From an uncultured Opitutia bacterium (lineage in GTDB: Bacteria > Verrucomicrobiota > Verrucomicrobiia > Opitutales > UBA953): DNA of 5,033 nt. The stretch covers positions 1-5,033 of the forward strand of contig CALEEU010000093.1 in NCBI GenBank assembly GCA_937875975.1. The letters run 5' to 3'. Each line of letters opens with the position of its first letter. Position 1 is the first letter of the stretch. Positions 1-5,033 of the stretch are shown here, in pieces. A program made the translations under genes and the position numbers. Below the pieces are notes generated by a model, which worked only from the letters and a program-made list of their open reading frames with translations, searched no databases and was not told the DNA's origin.

Positions 1-422
1 TCGGCGTGCTCATCTGCTGGGACCAGTGGTACCCCGAAGCCGCTCGCCTCACCGCACTCGGCGGGGCGCAGATTCTTTTCTACCCGACCGCCATCGGCTG
101 GCTGCCCGAAGAGAAGGCCGCCCTCGGCCACGCCCAGCATAATGCCTGGGAAACCGTCCAGCGCGGCCACGGCGTCGCCAACGGCTGCTACGTTGCCGCG
201 ACCAACCGCGTCGGCACCGAAGGCCGCACTCAATTCTGGGGGCAGAGTTTCGTCTCCGATCCGTACGGCGAGATCGTCGCCCGCGCCTCGATCGAGAAGG
301 AGGAAATCCTCCTCGCCGACTGCGACCTCGTGAAACAGCGCGAATTCCGCCGCATCTGGCCGTTCTTCCGCGACCGCCGCATCGACGCCTACGGCGACCT
401 GACGCGCCGTCTGCGCGACTGA
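1..422 (+). CDS. aguB: N-carbamoylputrescine amidase (nitrilase family), C-terminal part
   Basis: Hydrolyses N-carbamoylputrescine to putrescine, CO2 and ammonia, the last step of the agmatine route to putrescine; cytoplasmic. The reading frame is already open at base 3 (GGC) and enters from outside the window, so the GTG at base 6 is an internal Val, not a start. About 139 residues remain. The nitrilase nucleophile is seen in GVLICWDQWYPE (Cys codon 15-17); the Glu and Lys of the catalytic triad lie upstream of the window. Diagnostic stretches for this subfamily follow: FYPTAIGW, HAQHNAWETVQRGH, ANGCYVAATNRVG and FWGQSFVSDPYGE. The tail RRIWPFFRDRRIDAYGDL is also typical. It ends with TGA at 420-422, 8 bases before the agmatine deiminase gene, so the two are probably one transcript. 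Pairing with that gene supports this substrate over a generic carbon-nitrogen hydrolase. Confidence 0.93.
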   Translation, partial: GVLICWDQWYPEAARLTALGGAQILFYPTAIGWLPEEKAALGHAQHNAWETVQRGHGVANGCYVAATNRVGTEGRTQFWGQSFVSDPYGEIVARASIEKEEILLADCDLVKQREFRRIWPFFRDRRIDAYGDLTRRLRD

Positions 423-430
423 CCTTCCGC

Positions 431-1456
431 ATGGCCTCGCCTCGCTCCCTCGGATTCCGCATGCCCGCGGAATGGGAACCCCAGTCCGCCACGTGGCTGT
501 CCTGGCCGTCGAACACCACGCTCTGGCCCGGCCACTACGGCCTCATCCCCGCGAAGTTCGCGGAGTTCGCCGCCGCGATCTCGAAGTTCCAGCCGGTGAA
601 GATCAACGCCGCCGGCAAACTACGCGCCGAAGCCGAACGCGAACTCAAGGAAGCCAAGGCCGACCTTTCCGTCATCGAACTGACCGACATCGCCACTGAC
701 GACGTCTGGTGCCGCGACCACGGCCCGATCTTCGTGAAGAACGACCAGACCAAGGAGCTCGCGCTCACCGACTGGGAATTCCACGGCTGGGGCGGCAAGT
801 TCGAGGCCTCGCTCGACAACCAAGTGCCCGGCAAGGTCGCCGCCCGCCTTGGCGTGAAAAAATTTAGCTATCCGTTCGAACTCGAAGGCGGAGGCATCGA
901 AGTCTCCGGTGACGGCCTACTCCTCACCACCGAGGCCGTGCAGAACAATCCGAACCGCGCCGAAGGGCGCGACGACGCCGCGTTCCACGCCGCCATCCGC
1001 GACGGCCTCGCGGTCGACGAACTCCTCTGGATTGGTGAAGGCCTGGCCAACGACGACACCGATGGCCACATCGACAACCTTGCCCGCTTCATCGCACCGC
1101 GGACCATCCTCGCCGTCAGCGAAGCCGACAAAGCCTCGCCCAACTACGCGCCGATGCAGGAGAACCTCAAGCGCCTGCGGGAAATGCGCCCGCGCGGCCA
1201 GAAGCTCGACATCATCGAACTCCCGCTCCCCAAGTCTATCCGCCTCGCCGGACGCGACCTGCCGCCGAGCCACGCGAACTTCCTCATCGTGAACGGCGGC
1301 GTCCTCGTGCCGCTGTACGGACAAGATTCCGACAAGATTGCCATGGGCATCGTGGGCGACTGCTTCCCCGGTCGTAAGATCGTCGGCATCGATTGTCGCC
1401 TCCTGCTCATCGAAGGCGGTGCGTTGCATTGCCTCAGCCAGCAGCAGCCGGTGTGA
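431..1456 (+). CDS. aguA: Agmatine deiminase
   Basis: Converts agmatine to N-carbamoylputrescine and ammonia; cytoplasmic member of the guanidine-modifying (peptidyl-arginine-deiminase-like) superfamily. The 341 residues are within the usual length for the family. Conserved blocks in order are GFRMPAEWEPQ at 8-18, WCRDHGP at 93-99, EGGGIEVSGDG at 152-162, DTDGHIDN at 209-216 with the catalytic-type His213, HANFLIVNGGVLVP at 281-294, and the C-terminal nucleophile block GGALHCLSQQ with Cys334. All expected active-site elements are present. The nucleophile block has Ala331 where family members usually have Gly, a mild variation. The ATG at 431 is chosen because the family normally has several residues before RMPAEWEP; the ATG at 461 would start inside that block. 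No clear Shine-Dalgarno precedes it. It follows the amidase gene by 8 bases, giving a two-gene putrescine module that feeds product to substrate. Confidence 0.96.
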   Translation: MASPRSLGFRMPAEWEPQSATWLSWPSNTTLWPGHYGLIPAKFAEFAAAISKFQPVKINAAGKLRAEAERELKEAKADLSVIELTDIATDDVWCRDHGPIFVKNDQTKELALTDWEFHGWGGKFEASLDNQVPGKVAARLGVKKFSYPFELEGGGIEVSGDGLLLTTEAVQNNPNRAEGRDDAAFHAAIRDGLAVDELLWIGEGLANDDTDGHIDNLARFIAPRTILAVSEADKASPNYAPMQENLKRLREMRPRGQKLDIIELPLPKSIRLAGRDLPPSHANFLIVNGGVLVPLYGQDSDKIAMGIVGDCFPGRKIVGIDCRLLLIEGGALHCLSQQQPV

Positions 1457-1501
1457 GCGCGGCGGCTAGTTGATTAGTTGACCAGTGGGCCGGTTGACAA
1501 G

Positions 1502-1515
1502 GATGCCCAAGCATC
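1502..1515. repeat. Small hairpin in left arm of the intergenic palindrome
   Basis: GATGC-CCAA-GCATC: a perfect 5-base stem with a 4-base loop. It sits directly between the octamer block and the AAAGGG block of the left arm. The mirrored location in the right arm also carries a hairpin with a different stem sequence. Confidence 0.6.
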
Positions 1516-1561
1516 AAAGGGAAACCGGAGACCGGATGATTGGCTGGGGAATTAAATTCTG

Positions 1562-1652
1562 GGTGACGGCCATCGGCCGCGGGAGCCTGGAGCCGGCTGC
1601 CGATGGCTGAATGGCTGACTCCCGAGAGGCTGATGCCCTGGTGGCCGTCACC
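1562..1652. repeat. Inner stem-loop core of the intergenic palindrome
   Basis: GGTGACGGCCA at 1562-1572 is perfectly complementary to TGGCCGTCACC at 1642-1652. On the right side the word is duplicated, with GTCACCC again at 1654-1660. Inside, GCCATCGGC (1569-1577) pairs perfectly with GCCGATGGC (1599-1607) around a 21-base loop. CGGGAG (1580-1585) can pair alternatively with CTCCCG (1619-1624). The pairings overlap, so they are competing folds rather than one static structure. Confidence 0.6.
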
Positions 1653-1710
1653 TGTCACCCGAAAGAATGTATCCGAAGCTAACTTCCCGGTTTCCGGTCT
1701 CCCTTTGAGT

Positions 1711-1722
1711 GAGCGTTCGCTC
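1711..1722. repeat. Small hairpin in right arm of the intergenic palindrome
   Basis: GAGCG-TT-CGCTC: a perfect 5-base stem with a 2-base loop. It lies between the octamer block and the AAAGGG-complementary block of the right arm, mirroring the hairpin at 1502-1515, which shares its position but not its stem sequence. Confidence 0.6.
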
Positions 1723-1767
1723 TGGCCAACCATTCAACCGATTAACCGGTCAACTTACCTATCGCGC

Positions 1768-1917
1768 TTACTTCTTCGGCTTTAGCTTCGTCGCGCAGCC
1801 ACAGTCCCCGGCACAGCCGCCTTCCTTGCGACGACGGGCCGCGGCGAGCCAGCGGCGGATCAGCCAACCGGCGGCGACGCCTACGATAGCCCCGACGATG
1901 ACAGCCTCGAAGTTCAT
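1768..1917 (-). CDS. FeoB-associated Cys-rich membrane protein
   Basis: A 49-residue protein with one N-terminal transmembrane segment (about residues 4-22, AVIVGAIVGVAAGWLI core), then a basic stretch with an RRR run, then a short Cys cluster GGCAGDCGC (Cys35, Cys39, Cys41) and a Lys-rich tail. This is the layout of the small FeoB-associated Cys-rich proteins encoded at the end of many feo operons. Their exact role is unsettled; a FeoC-like accessory or metal/redox-sensing role has been suggested for such proteins. Its ATG overlaps the feoB stop in ATGA (4 bases), so it is probably translated by coupling with feoB. The open frame continues upstream inside feoB to about 2136, but the overlap start and the hydrophobic N-terminus fix the ATG at 1917. 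It ends with TAA at 1768-1770, at the edge of the intergenic palindrome. Confidence 0.87.
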   Translation of the reverse strand: MNFEAVIVGAIVGVAAGWLIRRWLAAARRRKEGGCAGDCGCATKLKPKK

Positions 1918-4067
1918 GTGAGGCGGATGACGACCTGATAGACAGCCGTCCCGGCGAGCCAGGCGAGCGCCGTCATGTAGACAAAGGATCCCGCCGCCCA
2001 CTTCCAGCCGCCGGTCTCTTGGGCGAGCGTCGCAATCGTTGGGCCACACTGCGAGCAGAGGGCGAAGAAAACCATCAGCGCGAGTACCGCGGCGAGAGAG
2101 AAGATCGGAGTGCCGGCGCGCGGGCCCTCGGACCACTTCGCATCCTGCATCGCTTTACGGAGATGCTGGCTGTCCGCCTCGGCGCCTTCGCCGACGGAGT
2201 AGGTCACGCCCAGCGTGGAGACGATGACCTCGCGGGCAGGGAAGCTCGCGAGCACCCCGACGGTGATCTTCCAGTCAAAGCCCAGCGGGTCAAAAATCGG
2301 CTGCACCGCTTTACCGAAGCGACCCATGTAGGACTGTTCGACATAGGTGGCCTGCACCTTGGCTTTCAGGACTTCTTCCGTGGACGTGGGATTAGATGCC
2401 TTGATTCGCTCGGCGACGGAGGGGTCGCGCGGGAAATAGGAGAGCGCCCAGACGATGATCGTGATGGCGAAGATGACCGTGCCGGCTTTCGAGACGAATT
2501 CGGCGGCGTTCTGCCACATGCGCCAGATGACGTCGCGCGGCTTGGGCATCTGGTAGCGCGGCAACTCGAGGACGAAGGGCTGCGGCTTCACCTTGAGGAC
2601 GAGGCGGGTGAGCACGAACGCGGTCGGGACGGCGAAGAACAACCCGACACAGTGCATGCCGATCATGGCCACTGATTGCCAGCCCGCGCCGTAGGTCGGA
2701 AATATGAACGCGGAGCACATCAACGCATAGACCGGGAAGCGCGCCGAGCAGCTCATGAACGGCACGACGAAGGCGGTCGCGAGCCGGGCCTTCGGGTCTT
2801 CGATCGTGCGCGTCGAAAGCAGGCTCGGGATCGCGCAGGCGAAACCGGAGAGCAACGGCACGAAGCTCTTCCCATTGAGGCCGCACCAGCTGAAGAGGCG
2901 GTCCATGATGAACGCCGCGCGGGCCATGTAGCCGCTGTCTTCGAGGATCCCGATGAAAAGGAAGAGGATGAGGATCTGCGGCAGGAACACCAGGAACGCG
3001 CCGACGCCGCCGATGATGCCGTCCGCCAGCAGGCTTTGGAGCATCGGATAGGCGTCGAGCTGCGGCGCGACGATGGCCTTCGTCCAATCGACCCCGGACT
3101 GAATCCACTCCATGGGGAACTTCGCCAGCCAGAAGACGGAGCCGAAGAAACCCAACATGATGCCCAAGAATAGGACCGGGCCGAGGAAACGATGCAGGAG
3201 CAGGCGGTCGACGGCGGCGCTACGGCCGGCCTTACCAGCGCCTTCGGTCACCACGCCTTCGAGGATGAGGCGAAGGTGCGCATAGTGCACGAGCGGCTCG
3301 GCGGCCATGGGGTTGTAGCCGGAATTGCGGACGCGATCGCGCGCGGTGCGCAAGGTCTTTTCCCGCTGGGCGAGGGTCCACCCGAGCCGGTCGGCGGTGG
3401 ACGGATTCGTATCGAAGAGAAGTCGCTGCGCTTCGGCTTCTGAAATCGGCTTGCCCGTGTCGGCGGCGGCGGACGTCGCGACATCGACGAGGGCGGTGGC
3501 GATATTGGTCGGCCAGGTGACGCGCTTCATCTGTGTCTGCTGGGTGATGGCACGGGCGATGCCACGGCGAACATCGAGGATACCTTCACCTTTCCAAGCG
3601 GAGGACATCACGACCGGCACGCCGCCGAGGCGACGGGAGAGTAGCTCGGTGTCGATACGGAGGCCTTGTTCCTTGGCGACGTCGGCCTGGTTGAGGACGA
3701 TGACCACCGGTCGGCCGAGCTCGGCCACTTGCGAGGCGAGGAAGAGATTACGGAGCAGGTTAGTGGAATCGACGACGAGCACGACGGCGTCGGGTCGGCG
3801 ATCGCCGGCGATGTTGCCCGAAAGCGCGTCGATGACGACCTGCTCATCGGGCGAAGCGGCGGCGAGGGAGTAGAGTCCGGGCAGGTCAACCAGCTCGACT
3901 TTCTGTCCATCGCCGAGGTCGCAAGTACCCGACTTGCGGGCGACGGTGACGCCTGGGTAATTGCCGACGCGCTGACGCAAGCCGGTCAGAGCGTTGAAGA
4001 GGGTCGACTTGCCGGTGTTGGGGTTACCGACGAGCGCGACCAAGAGGCCTGCATCGGGAGTGCTCAC
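1914..4067 (-). CDS. feoB: Ferrous iron transport protein B
   Basis: Inner-membrane Fe(II) transporter with an N-terminal cytoplasmic G domain. The 717 residues are a normal length. G motifs: G1 GNPNTGKS at 14-21, G2 around Thr41 in NYPGVTV, G3 DLPG at 61-64, G4 NQAD at 126-129, G5 near SSAWKG at 155-160. A helical GDI-like linker follows to about 280. The membrane part runs from about 295 to the end, with family signatures EDSGYMAR (376-383), GFACAIPS (408-415, Cys411), STRTIEDP (418-425), PFMSCSARFPVYAL (436-449, Cys440), FPAREVIVSTLG (609-620) and a C-terminal CSQC (671-674). The start is GTG at 4065-4067, overlapping the feoA stop in GTGA; the P-loop lies at the expected distance from it. 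The stop overlaps the next gene's start in ATGA. No frameshift or missing motif is seen. Confidence 0.97.
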   Translation of the reverse strand: MSTPDAGLLVALVGNPNTGKSTLFNALTGLRQRVGNYPGVTVARKSGTCDLGDGQKVELVDLPGLYSLAAASPDEQVVIDALSGNIAGDRRPDAVVLVVDSTNLLRNLFLASQVAELGRPVVIVLNQADVAKEQGLRIDTELLSRRLGGVPVVMSSAWKGEGILDVRRGIARAITQQTQMKRVTWPTNIATALVDVATSAAADTGKPISEAEAQRLLFDTNPSTADRLGWTLAQREKTLRTARDRVRNSGYNPMAAEPLVHYAHLRLILEGVVTEGAGKAGRSAAVDRLLLHRFLGPVLFLGIMLGFFGSVFWLAKFPMEWIQSGVDWTKAIVAPQLDAYPMLQSLLADGIIGGVGAFLVFLPQILILFLFIGILEDSGYMARAAFIMDRLFSWCGLNGKSFVPLLSGFACAIPSLLSTRTIEDPKARLATAFVVPFMSCSARFPVYALMCSAFIFPTYGAGWQSVAMIGMHCVGLFFAVPTAFVLTRLVLKVKPQPFVLELPRYQMPKPRDVIWRMWQNAAEFVSKAGTVIFAITIIVWALSYFPRDPSVAERIKASNPTSTEEVLKAKVQATYVEQSYMGRFGKAVQPIFDPLGFDWKITVGVLASFPAREVIVSTLGVTYSVGEGAEADSQHLRKAMQDAKWSEGPRAGTPIFSLAAVLALMVFFALCSQCGPTIATLAQETGGWKWAAGSFVYMTALAWLAGTAVYQVVIRLT

Positions 4068-4324
4068 GGCTGGCGTGGTCGCTGGATGGGACAGTCGGCG
4101 GAGACGTCGACGATCAGGTTCTCGGCTTCGGCAAGTCTCAGGCTGACGACCTGCCCACCGAACTCGATAGCGAGCGGATCGCCGAGCGGCGCCTTCCGGA
4201 TGAGCTTCAGGACCATGCCCGGGAGCAACCCAAGTGCCATTAAACGCTGATCCACCCCACGCTCAGGATTAAGCGAGGCCAGCTTGCCGAATTGGCCGGG
4301 CAGAAGTTGGGAAAGCGGAGTCAT
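4064..4324 (-). CDS. feoA: Ferrous iron transport protein A
   Basis: A small cytoplasmic SH3-like protein of 86 residues that works with FeoB in Fe(II) uptake, probably by contacting it and modulating its activity. The recognisable core is RLMALGLLPGMVLKLIRKAP (27-46), followed by LGDPLAIEFGGQVVSLRLAEA, which matches the family pattern of LGL.PG, a basic strand, PLGDP and SLR..EA. It is first in the feo operon, and its TGA overlaps the feoB GTG by 4 bases. The ATG at 4322-4324 has no Shine-Dalgarno. Directly upstream come a Fur-box-like palindrome and a promoter-like pair of hexamers, so iron repression through Fur is the likely control. Confidence 0.94.
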   Translation of the reverse strand: MTPLSQLLPGQFGKLASLNPERGVDQRLMALGLLPGMVLKLIRKAPLGDPLAIEFGGQVVSLRLAEAENLIVDVSADCPIQRPRQP

Positions 4325-4330
4325 TCTAAT

Positions 4331-4345
4331 TGAGAATGAGTCTCA
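4331..4345. promoter_or_regulatory. Putative Fur box of the feo operon
   Basis: TGAGAATGAGTCTCA on the plus strand (TGAGACTCATTCTCA in the feo direction) is a 7-1-7 inverted repeat that agrees with the classic TGATAATNATTATCA at 11 of 14 defined positions. Bases 4330-4346 extend the symmetry by one pair. It ends 6 bases before the feoA ATG and overlaps the predicted transcription start, a suitable place for repression. The identity of the regulator is inferred from the site and from the operon's function. Confidence 0.75.
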
Positions 4346-4373
4346 AAACTAGCCCTTAGGCCCCCTTTGTCAA
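4346..4373 (-). promoter_or_regulatory. Putative sigma-70 promoter of the feo operon
   Basis: Reading leftward, a perfect -35 TTGACA (4368-4373) is followed after 16 bases by TAGTTT (4346-4351), a weak -10 match (3 of 6). Transcription would begin within the Fur-like site, about 15-20 bases before the feoA ATG, giving a very short leader. The -35 is convincing; the -10 is not strong. Confidence 0.5.
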
Positions 4374-4404
4374 CGCCGACCATCGGAGGGCGGCTAATTG
4401 CATT

Positions 4405-4430
4405 CCCGACTCCCCCTCCCCCGCTCCGCC
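4405..4430. other. C-rich/G-rich strand-asymmetric tract
   Basis: Part of the divergent region between feoA and the peptide transporter gene. The plus strand is almost only pyrimidine, with C runs of 3, 5 and 5. The minus strand accordingly has two G5 runs, a G3 and several G2 runs, and could form a two-layer G-quadruplex. No role is shown. Confidence 0.35.
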
Positions 4431-4433
4431 GCT

Positions 4434-4439
4434 TATAAC
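4434..4439 (+). promoter_or_regulatory. Possible -10 element for the peptide transporter gene
   Basis: TATAAC matches the -10 consensus at 5 of 6 bases and stands 8 bases before the ATG at 4448. No -35 hexamer is found at normal spacing; the C-rich tract lies there instead. If it is used, transcription would start at about 4446 and the mRNA would be leaderless or nearly so, in agreement with the absence of a Shine-Dalgarno. Confidence 0.3.
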
Positions 4440-4447
4440 CCCTTTAG

Positions 4448-5033
4448 ATGCACGAACTGACCCCAGACGTCGAATCGCCGGCCAAGCACACCGAGCGCGA
4501 CCATGGGGGCATCGCCGGCCACCCCCGGGGGCTGAGCATGCTGTTCTACGCCGAGATGTGGGAGCGTTTCTCCTACTACGGCATGCGGGCGATTCTCCTG
4601 CTGTTCATGATAGCGCCTCTGGCGATGGGCGGGATGGGGATGGACCAGAAAGACGCCGCTCAGATCTACGGCAACTACACCATGGCGAGCTACATGGTGT
4701 GCATCCTGGGGGGCTACCTCGCGGATAACTTTATCGGGGCGCGCCGGGCGGTCCTGATTGGCGGACTCATCATCACCGCTGGCCATTACTGCCTGGCGTT
4801 CGCCTCCGAGCCAACCTTCTACGCAGGGCTCATCCTCGTCGCGCTCGGCACCGGCCTGCTCAAGCCGAGCATCAGCACGCTCGTCGGGGGGCTCTACTCG
4901 CATGGCGACACGCGGCGCGACGCGGGCTTCTCGCTCTTCTACATGGGCATCAACCTCGGGGCGTTCGCCGCGCCGCTGGTCGTCGGCTGGCTCGCTCAGG
5001 GCGAACAGTTCAAGGCGCTGCTCACGGGCTGGG
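4448..5033 (+). CDS. POT/PTR2 family proton-dependent oligopeptide transporter, N-terminal part
   Basis: Inner-membrane symporter of the major facilitator superfamily, expected to import di- and tripeptides with protons. The frame is open from the ATG at 4448 to the window edge: 195 residues, against roughly 450-500 or more for the whole protein. Family signatures are clear: EMWERFSYYGMR at 36-47 (the ExxERFxYYG proton-coupling motif on helix 1), GGYLADNFIGARR at 88-100 (loop between helices 2 and 3), LGTGLLKPSIS at 133-143, and FYMGINLGAF at 164-173 (PTR2 signature). A hydrophilic stretch of about 28 residues, rich in charged residues and His, precedes helix 1. The ATG was chosen because it is the first in frame and precedes helix 1 at a reasonable distance. 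There is no Shine-Dalgarno. Transcribed divergently from feo with 123 bases between starts. Substrate range cannot be told from this part. Confidence 0.93.
   Translation, partial: MHELTPDVESPAKHTERDHGGIAGHPRGLSMLFYAEMWERFSYYGMRAILLLFMIAPLAMGGMGMDQKDAAQIYGNYTMASYMVCILGGYLADNFIGARRAVLIGGLIITAGHYCLAFASEPTFYAGLILVALGTGLLKPSISTLVGGLYSHGDTRRDAGFSLFYMGINLGAFAAPLVVGWLAQGEQFKALLTGW

Larger units (their letters stand above)
1454..1770. repeat. Large nested inverted repeat filling the convergent intergenic region
   Basis: The 311 bases between the two convergent genes contain no credible gene. They form a roughly concentric, imperfect palindrome centred near 1605-1612. Matching arm pairs are: 1454-1475 with 1748-1770 (including both stop codons); 1468-1499 with 1724-1755 (octamer words around RGTTGAYY); 1514-1535 with 1687-1708 (20 of 22 bases complementary); 1562-1572 with 1642-1652 (11 bases, perfect); and 1569-1577 with 1599-1607 (9 bases, perfect). 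Two small hairpins sit at mirrored places, at 1502-1515 and 1711-1722. Short tandem words occur throughout, for example ATGGCTGA twice at 1603-1618 and GGAGCC at 1582 and 1589. It may be a genomic intergenic repeat family member, a bidirectional transcript-end structure, or both. There is no U-tract, so it is not a standard intrinsic terminator. Function is unknown. Confidence 0.8.

Noticed and set aside
49..519. 156-residue arginine-rich frame on the minus strand
   Set aside because: A low-complexity antisense shadow of the amidase and agmatine deiminase genes, typical of GC-rich DNA.
1457..1767. Intrinsic terminator, riboswitch, CRISPR array or transposon ends as explanation of the palindrome
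   Set aside because: No U-tract follows any stem, there is no regular repeat-spacer pattern and no transposase. I saw no convincing target-site duplication outside the tips. A MITE-like origin remains possible but unsupported.
1434..1785. Open frames on both strands across the convergent intergenic region (1434-1733 minus, 1603-1785 plus)
   Set aside because: They lie within the inverted repeat, resemble no family I know, overlap the ends of real genes, and their open length is explained by GC content and repeated words.
1918..2136. Upstream extension of the 49-residue Cys-rich protein to 122 residues
   Set aside because: The extra part is an arginine-rich shadow of feoB in another frame. 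The ATGA overlap and the hydrophobic N-terminus mark the shorter start.
2019..3443. Long plus-strand frames opposite feoB (218, 165 and 83 residues)
   Set aside because: Antisense shadows of a clearly conserved gene, with Arg-, Glu- and His-rich composition and no domain signature.
4433..4903. 156-residue minus-strand frame opposite the peptide transporter gene
   Set aside because: The plus strand carries unmistakable POT family motifs in the same stretch; the antisense frame has no recognisable content.

Overview
The window looks like a GC-rich, free-living bacterial chromosome segment with tightly packed genes. It holds the 3' part of a polyamine (agmatine to putrescine) locus, a complete ferrous iron uptake operon on the opposite strand, and the 5' part of a proton-dependent peptide transporter gene. 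None of the five visible gene starts has a clear Shine-Dalgarno sequence. That absence, the GC content and the general character of the proteins make me think of a Verrucomicrobiota/Opitutales-type organism. This is a weak inference, because no rRNA or marker gene is present.

Layout: 1-422 (+) is the C-terminal part of an N-carbamoylputrescine amidase of the nitrilase family, cut by the window edge. After only 8 bases, 431-1456 (+) is a complete agmatine deiminase. Together they form the two-step route agmatine -> N-carbamoylputrescine -> putrescine. From 1457 to 1767 there is no gene. This convergent intergenic region is filled by a large, degenerate, nested inverted repeat built from 7-8 base words, and its symmetry reaches the stop codons of both flanking genes. 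This is the most unusual thing in the window.

From 4324 leftward to 1768 (-) lies a feo operon: feoA (86 aa), feoB (717 aa, GTG start) and a 49-aa FeoB-associated Cys-rich membrane protein. Each gene overlaps the next by 4 bases (GTGA, then ATGA), which suggests translational coupling. A Fur-box-like palindrome at 4331-4345, just downstream of a plausible promoter, predicts iron repression. The divergent intergenic region 4325-4447 also holds a C-rich tract and a possible -10 element for the gene at 4448 (+). That gene encodes the first 195 residues of a POT/PTR2 family di/tripeptide:proton symporter and is cut by the right edge.

The iron operon and the polyamine pair are functionally independent neighbours that converge on the palindromic element. 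No transposase, CRISPR array, tRNA or rRNA is visible.
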